Assembly: GCA_020847975.1 (NCBI GenBank)
Contig: JADLBD010000144.1
Coordinates: 62,001-126,000, forward strand
Source: Bryobacterales bacterium
GTDB taxonomy: Bacteria > Acidobacteriota > Terriglobia > Bryobacterales > Bryobacteraceae
Direction: 5' to 3'
DNA length: 64,000 bases
Positions 7,667 through 15,257 of this stretch are shown here, one piece after another. The notes beneath the pieces are model-generated. The model was not told the DNA's origin and did no database searches. It saw nothing but the letters and a program-made list of their open reading frames with translations. Position numbers and translations under genes: made by a program. Position 1 is the stretch's first letter, and every line of letters starts with the position of its first letter.

Positions 7667-9130
7667 GTGCAGAACGAAAGTCCGGAAGAGGCCTTGCGGC
7701 GCAGGCTGAAGGAGATTCTGTCGCGTCCGGACCTCCCCGCCTTCTCGCAAAACATCCAGCAGATTCTTCGATACGCCGGCAACGAAGACACTTCCGTCCG
7801 CAACGTCACCAACATCGTGCTGCGGGAGTACAGCATTTCCCTGAAATTGCTGCGCGCGGCGAATTCGCCGCTGTACAACCGGTCCGGAAAACCTATCTTG
7901 AGCGTGTCCCATGCGGCTTCGCTGCTGGGTCTGCATGCCATCCGCGATCTGGCGGCGGGCACGATGTTCTTCGAGCACTTCCGCAACCGCTCGCCGGGCC
8001 TGCGGCAGTTGATGTTCCTGTCGCTGTTGACCGCCAACCACGCCCGCGAGGCGGCGTCTTTGCTGGGATACCCGCACATCGAGGAAGCCTACCTCTGCGG
8101 CATGTTCCGCAATTTGGGGGAAGTGCTGGTGGCGAGCTACCTGGATGAGGATTACAACCGGATTCTCACCGAGCGCAAGCAGCCGAAGTATTCCGAGAAA
8201 CATGCGGTGAAGAAGGTGCTACGGTTCACCTACGAGGATCTGGGGCGGGCGATGGTGGAACATTGGGGGCTGCCGGAAGCAGTGAAGGAGACTCTGCGTG
8301 AATGTTTCGTGGGAACGGCGCGGCTGCGGCCGCATCAGGGCGAATTCCTGCCCGCGGTGGTGGGCTTGAGCCACCGCCTGACCGATCTCGTCTACCGCCA
8401 GGACGCTTCCTCGCAGGCGGCGCAGCTCGAGATGCTTCGCGACGCCTTTCACCGGACCCTTGGCGTGACAACGGAACAATTGGAGAGCATCCTCGAATCG
8501 GCGGTGAAGGAAACGCAGGAGACGTCACGTTACCTCAGCATCCCTTTCGACACGCTGCGGCTCAAGCAGCAGTTGGAGAAGGCGCTGGTTCTCCCCCAGC
8601 CGGCAGCGGGGCCGGAGGAGGAATTTCTATCCTCCCTTTCGCGGCAGGTCGAATCGGGCGAGTACGAATTGCAGGATGTGCTGCTGTCCGTGCTCGAGAA
8701 GGTCACCAAGGAGTGCGCCCTCGACCGGGCGCTGTTCTGCCTGGTGGACCCGGCGTCGAATTCCATCCATGGCCGTGTCGGATTCGGGGCGGAGGCGGAA
8801 ACGCTCCTGCAGTCGTTTCACTTTCCCCTGTCCTTGCGGGGAGGGCCGATCGCGCTGGCGATTCTGCGCAAGCATGACTTGTTTCAGTTCGGCGAGAAGA
8901 ACTCGCTGTTTGACCGGACGGCCTTTCTGCAAAAGCTCGGCTCGGCGAGTTTCCTGCTCTGTCCGGTGATTGTGGACGGCATGGTGATTGGATGCCTCTA
9001 CGGAGATCGGAAGGAAAATGCTCCGCTCGAGCGGCAGACGCAACTCCATGTGGCGAAACTGCGCGATCTGGCGGGGGAGGCGATCAAGCGCAGGCGCGCG
9101 TGGCGGGAAGTTGGCGAAGACTTTCGTTAG
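7667..9130 (+). CDS. HDOD-domain signalling protein with C-terminal GAF-like domain
   Basis: A 487-residue protein from a GTG start with GGAAGGGGGAG upstream. Residues about 10-210 form an HDOD domain (LPAFSQNIQQILRYA at its start, RAANSPLYN, ASLLGLHAIRDL, FRNLGEVL). The C-terminal third, from about residue 330, looks like a GAF domain (LLSVLEKVTKECALDRALFC). Such proteins are regulatory in gliding, biofilm and DNA-damage contexts, but the target here is unknown. It sits 42 bases after gmhA and may share its transcript. Its last four bases overlap the convergent deacetylase gene. Confidence 0.8.
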   Translation: MQNESPEEALRRRLKEILSRPDLPAFSQNIQQILRYAGNEDTSVRNVTNIVLREYSISLKLLRAANSPLYNRSGKPILSVSHAASLLGLHAIRDLAAGTMFFEHFRNRSPGLRQLMFLSLLTANHAREAASLLGYPHIEEAYLCGMFRNLGEVLVASYLDEDYNRILTERKQPKYSEKHAVKKVLRFTYEDLGRAMVEHWGLPEAVKETLRECFVGTARLRPHQGEFLPAVVGLSHRLTDLVYRQDASSQAAQLEMLRDAFHRTLGVTTEQLESILESAVKETQETSRYLSIPFDTLRLKQQLEKALVLPQPAAGPEEEFLSSLSRQVESGEYELQDVLLSVLEKVTKECALDRALFCLVDPASNSIHGRVGFGAEAETLLQSFHFPLSLRGGPIALAILRKHDLFQFGEKNSLFDRTAFLQKLGSASFLLCPVIVDGMVIGCLYGDRKENAPLERQTQLHVAKLRDLAGEAIKRRRAWREVGEDFR

Positions 9131-10050
9131 GCAATTCCATCGCCGCGCGCCTCGGCGAGGACGGACGCGGCCATCAGATAGGTGTTGGCGTGCGCCCGGG
9201 CCGTGTTCTCGAGAGGATCGGAATATCCGCCGCCGAGCGTGATCAGGACGGGAACGCCGGATTGGCGGCATGCGGTGAAGACTTGCCGGTCGCGCTCCTG
9301 AAGGCCTTCCAGGCTCAGCGAAAGGCGGCCGAGGGTGTCGGTGGCCAGGCTGTCCACTCCCGATTGATAGATCACCAGGCCGGGAGCGAACTCGAAGACT
9401 CGCGGCAGCACGGATTCGAGATGACGCAGGTACTCTTCGTCGCGGGCGCCGTCGGGCAGGTCAATGTCGATACGGCTTTGCTGTTTGCGAAAGGGGAAGT
9501 TGTTGCGCCCGTGCATGGAAAGGGTGAGAACATCCGGGTCATTCTGAAAAATGAGGGCGGTTCCATCACCCTGGTGGACATCCACGTCGATGACGGTCGC
9601 GCGGCGGATGCGGTCCTGGGAACGGAGATAGCGGATGACGACGGCAATGTCGTTGAAGACGCAAAAGCCCGAACCTTCGGCATGGAAGGCGTGATGCGTG
9701 CCGCCGGCGAGATTGCCGCCCCACCCGGATTCCATGGCATCTTCGGCGGCCTCGAGAGATCCGCCGACGCTGGCCAGTGTGCGGCGCACCAGGCCCTCTG
9801 ACCACGGGAAGCCGATGCGCCGGACAATGGCGCGGTCAAGCGTGCCGGCAAGAAAGCGCTGGACGTAGTCCGGATGATGCGCCAGTTCGATCACCGGCGG
9901 AGAGGCGAAGGGCGCCTCGACGAAATCAAAGACACCGGCGGCGCGGAGATGCTCGCGCACCATGGCGTACTTGTGCATGGGGAACTTATGCCCCACGGGC
10001 AGAGGAATGGCGAAGTGATCGCAGTAGTAGAGGCGCGGACGGCGGTTCAA
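9127..10050 (-). CDS. histone-deacetylase-family amidohydrolase
   Basis: A 307-residue protein. GGTHHAFHAEGSGFCVFND and DVDVHQGDGT are the zinc and catalytic motifs of the arginase/deacetylase fold, and the N-terminus YYCDHFAIPLPVGHKFP is typical of the class-IV-like bacterial branch. Likely reaction: deacylation of an acetylated amine (acetylpolyamine or acetyl-lysine); substrate not predictable. The start is TTG, overlapping the stop of the upstream DUF1080 gene (TTGA), so the two are translationally linked. The 3' end overlaps the HDOD gene on the other strand by 4 bases. Confidence 0.85.
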   Translation of the reverse strand: MNRRPRLYYCDHFAIPLPVGHKFPMHKYAMVREHLRAAGVFDFVEAPFASPPVIELAHHPDYVQRFLAGTLDRAIVRRIGFPWSEGLVRRTLASVGGSLEAAEDAMESGWGGNLAGGTHHAFHAEGSGFCVFNDIAVVIRYLRSQDRIRRATVIDVDVHQGDGTALIFQNDPDVLTLSMHGRNNFPFRKQQSRIDIDLPDGARDEEYLRHLESVLPRVFEFAPGLVIYQSGVDSLATDTLGRLSLSLEGLQERDRQVFTACRQSGVPVLITLGGGYSDPLENTARAHANTYLMAASVLAEARGDGIA

Positions 10051-10685
10051 CGCTTCGTCAGGTCGCGTATCCAGATATCCTTGAACACCATGTTGCCCTG
10101 GCCGCCGGCGTGCAACTGGAGGGCGATGCCGCCGTCAAAGGACTTGGGGGAGGGGTCAGTGAAGTCGACCATGGGGACGCTGTTGAGGCGGGAGACGTAG
10201 TGGTTGCCCTCCACTTTGAGCAGATATTCGTTCCATTCGCCATGGCGGACGACCAACTCGTTTTCGGGGCTGGGCCAGACAATCCACTGCCGGCCGTCGC
10301 CGTAGATGCCTCCCGTGTGCTGGCCGATGCGGCAGTCGATTTCAAACTGCAAGCCCTGCGAGACATCCGGGGTGCCGGGCTTGAAATCCGTGTGGAAGAA
10401 CACGCCGCTGTTTCCGTCGCCTTCGCACTTGAAGCGCAGGGCAAGCTGGAAATCCTTGTACTTCTTTTCGGTCATCAGGTAGCCGTACTCTTTGGTGAGG
10501 GCGCTTCCGTGGATAGCTCCGTTCTCGACGGTCCACTTCTCCTGGCCGACCTTGGTCCAGCCGGTGAGATCGACACCGTTGAAGATCTGGACCCAATCTT
10601 CGCCGGGAAGCTTGGGACGGTTGGCGCGGCGGTTCTGCGCGAAGCAGGAAACGGCAATGAGAGCGAGAATGGCAAGGCGACGCAT
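10047..10685 (-). CDS. exported DUF1080 (3-keto-disaccharide hydrolase-like) protein
   Basis: A 212-residue protein with a cleavable signal (MRRLAILALIAVSCFAQ) followed by one DUF1080 jelly-roll domain: IFNGVDLTGWTKVG, GNSGVFFHTDF and a C-terminal IWIRDL. The family is related to LamG/concanavalin-like folds, and characterised members cleave 3-keto-disaccharides. It is one of two DUF1080 genes here (the other at 23650-24285). Its stop overlaps the start of the deacetylase gene, an odd pairing since one product is exported and the other appears cytosolic. Confidence 0.85.
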   Translation of the reverse strand: MRRLAILALIAVSCFAQNRRANRPKLPGEDWVQIFNGVDLTGWTKVGQEKWTVENGAIHGSALTKEYGYLMTEKKYKDFQLALRFKCEGDGNSGVFFHTDFKPGTPDVSQGLQFEIDCRIGQHTGGIYGDGRQWIVWPSPENELVVRHGEWNEYLLKVEGNHYVSRLNSVPMVDFTDPSPKSFDGGIALQLHAGGQGNMVFKDIWIRDLTKR

Positions 10686-10754
10686 GACTTCTTATTATGC
10701 AACGTATGGGCGCGGGCCGGGGGGCTTGGCGCGAGCGTGCGCGAATGGAATGCC

Positions 10755-10760
10755 TATAAT
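10755..10760 (+). promoter_or_regulatory. candidate -10 element TATAAT
   Basis: A perfect TATAAT in the 203-base gap before the coiled-coil repeat gene. No convincing -35 stands 16-18 bases upstream; TTGGCG is 23 bases away. If used, it would give a leader of about 120 bases before the ATG at 10889. Nothing else was recognised in this gap. Confidence 0.3.
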
Positions 10761-10888
10761 ATTTGCTGAGACCCCAAGTCAATGAGCGAACGCCTGGCTA
10801 ATGGAAGAAACAGCCACATGAAACACCGCAAACCAGATGGGCACCCGGGCGCAGGCCTTGCCGGTACCTGCTCGAAAAAAGGGTCGGT

Positions 10889-11386
10889 ATGAACGGCAAG
10901 GACCCCATCGTCGCTGCCGTCGCCCGGCTGATCAGCGAGAGCGAAACCCGCCTGCGGGATTCCGTCCAGGCGCAGATACAGGAATCGGAGACGCGCCTGC
11001 GGGATTCCGTCCAGACGCAGGTACAGGAATCGGAAACCCGGTTGCGGGATTCCGTCCAGGCGCAGGTACACGAATTCGAAACTCGGCTGCGTGATCTGGT
11101 CCAGACGCAGATTCAAAAATCGGAAACCCGCCTGCGCGATTTTGTCCATGCGCAGGTCAACGAATCCGAAACGCGTATGCGCGATTTTGTTCATGCGCAG
11201 ATTCATGAATCCGAAACGCGCATGCTGACCGCTTTTCACAAGTTTGCCGAGCGTCATGACGCCCGCTGGACGGCCGCCCGCATCCTCGCCACGGACGCGC
11301 AAACCCGCGTTGAGGAATTGCGCGACGAGATACGCATCAGACTCGCCGAACTCGAGCGGAAACAACCCCCTCCTCCCGCGCCGTAA
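10889..11386 (+). CDS. coiled-coil protein with seven 15-residue tandem repeats
   Basis: A 165-residue protein with no signal peptide or membrane segment. After a 16-residue head it carries seven consecutive 15-residue units built on ESETRLRDSVQAQIQ; the seventh is degenerate. A charged helix and a Pro-rich tail (KQPPPPAP) follow. Fifteen residues is four helical turns at 3.75 residues per turn, the pentadecad spacing of straight or slightly right-handed coiled coils. The ATG has AAAAAAGGGTCGGT before it. The function is not recognisable: an oligomerising rod or filament is the structural guess. The minus strand also has an open frame across the repeats, which is taken as a shadow. Confidence 0.65.
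   Translation: MNGKDPIVAAVARLISESETRLRDSVQAQIQESETRLRDSVQTQVQESETRLRDSVQAQVHEFETRLRDLVQTQIQKSETRLRDFVHAQVNESETRMRDFVHAQIHESETRMLTAFHKFAERHDARWTAARILATDAQTRVEELRDEIRIRLAELERKQPPPPAP
10937..11251 (+). repeat. 45-bp tandem coding repeats (7 units)
   Basis: Seven head-to-tail 45-base units inside the coiled-coil gene. The first three encode nearly identical peptides. Later units diverge mostly at hydrophobic positions (S/L/F before VQ or VH), and the last is decayed. The gradient suggests recent unit duplication at the 5' side. Confidence 0.85.
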
Positions 11387-11426
11387 GACCGGTAGGCTTC
11401 GCGACTGTCACTCCCTTCCCTCTATC

Positions 11427-12320
11427 CTATGTAGCAGTCTTGTGTCCGTATCGTTTGACGATCGCGACCCCCGCAAAAATAATGAGCATGGCCGAGATTT
11501 CGCGCCAGCCGAACGGCTCGCGGTAGAAGAGCCATCCGAGAATAGCGGCCACTACGGGGTTGATGTAGTTGTAGAGGGAAACGATGGCGACGGGGAGCCT
11601 GCCGAGGGCGATGATGTAGCTGGTATAGCCGACGATGGAGCCGAAGACCACCAGATAAAGCAGCGCCCCGATGCTTTGGGCCGTGTAGTGCACGGGCTGA
11701 TGTTCGAACAGGGTGGCGGGGAGAAAAAACAATCCCGCGGCAAATTGTTGAATTGCGGCGCTGGCCACCGGCTGGATCTTCACCTGGATGCGCCGCTGGA
11801 GGATGGAGCCGAGGCTCCAACTGGCGCTGCCAAATTGCAGAAGCAGGAAGCCGCGGAAGACGTTTCCCGAGACGCCTTCCTTCAATACATCCGGGCCGAC
11901 GAGCATTCCGGCGCCACACAACCCGACGAGCATCCCGGCCGCGCCGCCCCGGGTGATCTTGTCTCCGCCGGGGAGGGCGTGTTCGATGCCCACCATCCAG
12001 ACGGGAGACATGGCGATGAACAGGGCGGCGAGGCTGCTCGGGATGATGCGCTCGGAGAAGGTGAGACAGCTATTTCCCACGCCGAGCACCAGCACCCCGC
12101 ACAGCCCCGTGAACCAGAGATGGCGGCCGCGCGGAAATTCGACGTTTGCAAAGCGAAGCGCGACGAGAAGAATGCCGCCGGAGAGGAGGAAGCGCACGGA
12201 GACGAGGAAGAGCGGAGGCAGAGACTCCAGCGCGATGCGGATACCGAGGTAGGTGGTGCCCCAGAAGAAACAGACCGCGGCAAAGGCGAGATAGGCCGCA
12301 AAAAGGGGGTGATGGCGCAA
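11427..12320 (-). CDS. EamA/DMT-family exporter
   Basis: A 297-residue inner-membrane protein with about ten hydrophobic segments arranged as two EamA halves: FFWGTTYLGIRIALES in the first and GSIVGYTSYIIALGRL plus YINPVVAAILGWLFYRE in the second. It resembles the YedA/RhaT-like drug-metabolite transporter group that exports amino acids or small metabolites. The start is TTG, because an in-frame stop lies a few codons upstream and no ATG fits the first helix. It stands alone, convergent with the repeat-protein gene. Confidence 0.85.
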   Translation of the reverse strand: MRHHPLFAAYLAFAAVCFFWGTTYLGIRIALESLPPLFLVSVRFLLSGGILLVALRFANVEFPRGRHLWFTGLCGVLVLGVGNSCLTFSERIIPSSLAALFIAMSPVWMVGIEHALPGGDKITRGGAAGMLVGLCGAGMLVGPDVLKEGVSGNVFRGFLLLQFGSASWSLGSILQRRIQVKIQPVASAAIQQFAAGLFFLPATLFEHQPVHYTAQSIGALLYLVVFGSIVGYTSYIIALGRLPVAIVSLYNYINPVVAAILGWLFYREPFGWREISAMLIIFAGVAIVKRYGHKTAT

Positions 12321-12346
12321 GAATTCAGAATAGCAGCGTTACGTGC

Positions 12347-12374
12347 TATCACTTCTGTTAAGTTAATGGTGATA
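12347..12374 (+). promoter_or_regulatory. candidate operator of the RHH antitoxin
   Basis: Inverted repeat TATCAC (12347-12352) and GTGATA (12369-12374), half-sites 22 bases apart centre to centre, i.e. two helical turns, ending two bases before the antitoxin ATG. Spaced palindromes of this kind are typical autorepression sites of ribbon-helix-helix antitoxins. Confidence 0.45.
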
Positions 12375-12376
12375 AC

Positions 12377-12601
12377 ATGATCCGCACCCAAATCAGCCTA
12401 GACGAGCACGAATATGCAATGGCGAAGTCGGCGGCGCAATCCTTGGGCATTTCGTTGGCTGAGTTCGTGCGGCGCGCGGTCCGAGAGGCGCTTCCTCCCC
12501 AAGGGGCCGGCCCTTGGATGAGATTCGCCGGGTTCGTGGAGACCGGCGACGCCCGCTCCAGCCAATCTATCGACGGGATCGTTTATGGCCAGAAGGACTG
12601 A
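12377..12601 (+). CDS. ribbon-helix-helix antitoxin
   Basis: A 74-residue protein whose first half is a ribbon-helix-helix DNA-binding domain (RTQISLDEHEYAMAKSAA, then GISLAEFVRRAVREAL). The acidic, less structured tail would wrap the toxin. The downstream PIN gene overlaps its stop, the usual layout of a VapBC-type module. Probably represses its own promoter through the inverted repeat immediately upstream. Confidence 0.8.
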   Translation: MIRTQISLDEHEYAMAKSAAQSLGISLAEFVRRAVREALPPQGAGPWMRFAGFVETGDARSSQSIDGIVYGQKD

Positions 12602-12984
12602 CTGTCGATACCTCCGCCTTCATCGCCTTTCTGGACCGGTCGGATAGCTTTCACGCGCTGTTCCGCCGGCTGTTCTCGACGCCCCCGCCGCTAACCACTT
12701 CAGCGCTGGTGGTCGCCGAGGGGCACGGGTGGTTTCTCCGCCGTTACGACCATCAGCGGGCGATACAATTTTTGGCATTTCTCGATGCCCTGCCCGGCTT
12801 GACGATTCGCAGCTTCGATGCGCTCGAGTTGGCAAGAACCGGACGCATCGTGAAGAAGTTCTCCGATGAGAATCTTACCTTGGCTGACGCGCATGGGCTT
12901 TCCCTCATGCGGGAACTCCGGATCGGCTGCTGTTGGTCCACTGACCGCCATCTGGGCTTGGACGGCGTTCCCCTGGTTATCTGA
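12598..12984 (+). CDS. PIN-domain toxin (VapC-like), probable CTG start
   Basis: A 128-residue PIN ribonuclease. All four acidic positions are present when counted from the CTG: D4 (VDTSAF), E41 (VVAEGH), D97 (LTLADAHG) and D116 (STDRHLG). No ATG, GTG or TTG lies near the expected N-terminus. CTG at 12598 overlaps the antitoxin TGA as CTGA and gives the family's standard beginning (M-TVDTSAF). The only other option in frame is TTG at 12514, which adds 28 unlikely residues. Either a rare CTG start with coupled translation is used, or the start codon has mutated. Confidence 0.7.
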   Translation: MTVDTSAFIAFLDRSDSFHALFRRLFSTPPPLTTSALVVAEGHGWFLRRYDHQRAIQFLAFLDALPGLTIRSFDALELARTGRIVKKFSDENLTLADAHGLSLMRELRIGCCWSTDRHLGLDGVPLVI

Positions 12985-13028
12985 AGAACCCCCGCGGATC
13001 AAAACTCCATGCGGCGCCTTGGCGGGCC

Positions 13029-14432
13029 CTATTCCGCGCCCTGGCGGCTGCGCGGGGAATCCGGCGCGTTCACGTCCGGCAGCCAGCGGGCGAGGTCGCG
13101 CTTGACGACGTCATACCGCGGGTCAGAGGCGAGGTTGTGCCACTCGAGATCGTCGTCCTGGTGATCGTAGAGTTCCTCGGAGCCATCCGAATAGCGGATA
13201 TACCGGAAGCGTTCGCCGCGCACGGAGTGGTTGCCGCGGCGGAAGGTAGTGACCGCCGGATATTCCCAGGCGGCTGCCGGGTTCTTCAGCAACGGCATGA
13301 GGCTGACGCCTTCAAGGCCGGGCTTGGCGGGCAGGCCCTGCGTTTCGAGTAGCGTCGGGTAGATGTCCATCAGGGAGACGGGCCGGTTGCAGCGCCCGCC
13401 GGGCCTGGTAACGCCAGGGACGGTCATCATCAGGACGTTGCGCGTGGCTTCTTCCCACAGGGTGAATTTGCGCCAGTGCAGTTTCTCGCCGAGGTGCCAG
13501 CCATGATCGCTCCAAAGCACGATGGCGGTGTTGTCGCGGTATTCGCTTTGGTCGAGCGCATCGAGGACGCGGCCAAGCTGGGCGTCCGCAAAGGCGATGG
13601 CCGCGAGATAGGATTGCACGGCTTTGCGCCACTGGTGATATTCGAGGACTTTCTTGTGGTCGCCATTGGGCTTCGCCATCTGAACGCCGATCGGCGGCAC
13701 GTCGTCGAGGTCGTCGTCCTTCACGCTGGGCAGCGTGAGCGCGCCCGCGGGATAACGGTCGAAATACTTCGCGGGCACGAACCACGGAAGATGCGGTTTG
13801 AACAGGCCGCAGGCAAGGAAGAAGGGCTTGTCCTGTTTCTTCCTGAGTTGCGACGTGACGTAGTCGACCACTTTGTAATCGCCCATGTCGGCATCCGGGT
13901 TTTGGAGCGGACCCCAGTCGAAGTGGGCGGTGTTGGGAATGCCGTTGGCGGGCAGTTTTTCCGGCACAGGGTCGGGCAGCTTTTGTTTGTCGAGAGAGGG
14001 GTGGAATTCGTCCCAACTTGCCGGATCGGGGAAGGCATCGTGAAAGATCTTGCCGGAGCCCATGGCGCGATAGCCGTGAGCGCGGAAGTATTGCGCCAGC
14101 GTCACCGCGTCCTTCGACACCGGCGAGCGGCGGAAGGGCTGGTTGTTGTCATAGACGCCGGTGGTGGAAGGGCGAAGCCCGGTCATGAGCGCGGCGCGGG
14201 ACGGGTTGCATAGGGGCGCCGCGCAGTAGGCTTTGGTGAACAGAACGCCGCGCGCGGCGAGCCGGTCGAAATTGGGGGTGCGGGAATCGGGGTTGCCGCC
14301 GAGACATCCGATCCAGTCGTTGAGGTCGTCGACGGCGATGAAGAGGACATTGCGGCGCTTGGGCGGTGAGGCGCCCAGCAGCGGAAGCGATGCGGCGGAG
14401 GCGAGCAGCCGGCGGCGAGTGAGAACGGGCAT
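13029..14432 (-). CDS. exported sulfatase (iduronate-2-sulfatase-like)
   Basis: A 467-residue type I sulfatase. The signal is twin-arginine-like (TRRRLLASAASLPLLGA). The metal pair is DD at residues 35-36, the formylglycine motif is CNPSR with Cys75, and SDHGWHLGEKLHW supplies the later metal ligands. The KPHLPWFVPAKYFD segment is characteristic of the iduronate-2-sulfatase-like group acting on sulfated glycans. It needs a formylglycine-generating or anaerobic maturase enzyme not seen in the window. Sixteen bases separate it from the upstream phytanoyl-dioxygenase-like gene. Confidence 0.85.
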   Translation of the reverse strand: MPVLTRRRLLASAASLPLLGASPPKRRNVLFIAVDDLNDWIGCLGGNPDSRTPNFDRLAARGVLFTKAYCAAPLCNPSRAALMTGLRPSTTGVYDNNQPFRRSPVSKDAVTLAQYFRAHGYRAMGSGKIFHDAFPDPASWDEFHPSLDKQKLPDPVPEKLPANGIPNTAHFDWGPLQNPDADMGDYKVVDYVTSQLRKKQDKPFFLACGLFKPHLPWFVPAKYFDRYPAGALTLPSVKDDDLDDVPPIGVQMAKPNGDHKKVLEYHQWRKAVQSYLAAIAFADAQLGRVLDALDQSEYRDNTAIVLWSDHGWHLGEKLHWRKFTLWEEATRNVLMMTVPGVTRPGGRCNRPVSLMDIYPTLLETQGLPAKPGLEGVSLMPLLKNPAAAWEYPAVTTFRRGNHSVRGERFRYIRYSDGSEELYDHQDDDLEWHNLASDPRYDVVKRDLARWLPDVNAPDSPRSRQGAE

Positions 14433-14448
14433 GGGCAGAGATGTCCTC

Positions 14449-15222
14449 CTATTTCAGGAACCCGCTGCGGAGAGGATCCGCCAGGGTGACCTGGGCGTTG
14501 AACTCATCGTCGATGGCGAGCAGTTCGCGGAGTTCGGGGCTGAGCTTGCGCTTCGTCTCCTCGCTCAGCAGGTCGCGCTGGAACTGCTGCTGCGGTTTGT
14601 CCCACCGGGTGTAGAACGCGTGCAGGCAGCGGCGCGGGCCGCCCGAACGGTTGGCGGCGCCGCCGTGCCAGGCATGGGTGTTGATGACGGCCACCGAGCC
14701 TGCCGGAGCGAGGACGAGAATCTCGTCAGGGTGGGGCGCCATCGGGTCGGCCAGGACGTCCTGTGGATACTTGCCCCAGCGGTGCGAGCCCGGAATGATG
14801 CGCGTGGCGCCGTTTTCGGCGGTGAAATCATCGAGCATCCAGATGACGTTGCACACCCAGAATCCTTTCTCGTCGGGCAGAGCGCCGGCGTCGCAATGCA
14901 GCGGCTGGACCCACTCCGATTGCGGATTGGGAGCGCGGGCGTTGAGGCTGCCGAGCTTGAACCGCTCGGGGATGACGTGTCCCACGTATTCGAGAATGGT
15001 CGCGTCGGAGATGACGCGCAGGAAGACATCGCCCTTGCCGGCGAGGTTCGCCAGCCGCCGTGTGTGGGGCTCTTTCCGGAACTCGCTTCCGGCCTGGTCG
15101 CCCTCGGTTGCGTAGACCCTCTCGAGTTCTGCGCGCAGATCTTCGAGCAAACGCGGGCGGATGAAATCGCGCAACAGCACGAAGCCCTGCTCATCCAATT
15201 GCCGCTGTTCGGCCCCGGTCAT
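14449..15222 (-). CDS. phytanoyl-CoA dioxygenase (PhyH)-family oxygenase
   Basis: A 257-residue Fe(II)/2-oxoglutarate oxygenase. The HxD pair is in PLHCDAGALPDE, the distal His in NTHAWHGGAANRSG, and the 2-oxoglutarate Arg in the GGPRRCL stretch. It has no signal peptide. PhyH relatives in bacteria hydroxylate varied small molecules, so no substrate is assigned. It is transcribed toward the sulfatase and divergently from the heptosyltransferase operon with only 35 bases between. Confidence 0.8.
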   Translation of the reverse strand: MTGAEQRQLDEQGFVLLRDFIRPRLLEDLRAELERVYATEGDQAGSEFRKEPHTRRLANLAGKGDVFLRVISDATILEYVGHVIPERFKLGSLNARAPNPQSEWVQPLHCDAGALPDEKGFWVCNVIWMLDDFTAENGATRIIPGSHRWGKYPQDVLADPMAPHPDEILVLAPAGSVAVINTHAWHGGAANRSGGPRRCLHAFYTRWDKPQQQFQRDLLSEETKRKLSPELRELLAIDDEFNAQVTLADPLRSGFLK

Positions 15223-15257
15223 GGGATGATTGTACCTTGCCTGGAAAAATACCAGAG

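Noticed and set aside
10754-11365. Minus-strand frame with repeats over the coiled-coil gene
   Set aside because: Any tandem DNA repeat gives periodic frames on both strands; only the plus frame has a suitable start, ribosome site and coiled-coil chemistry.
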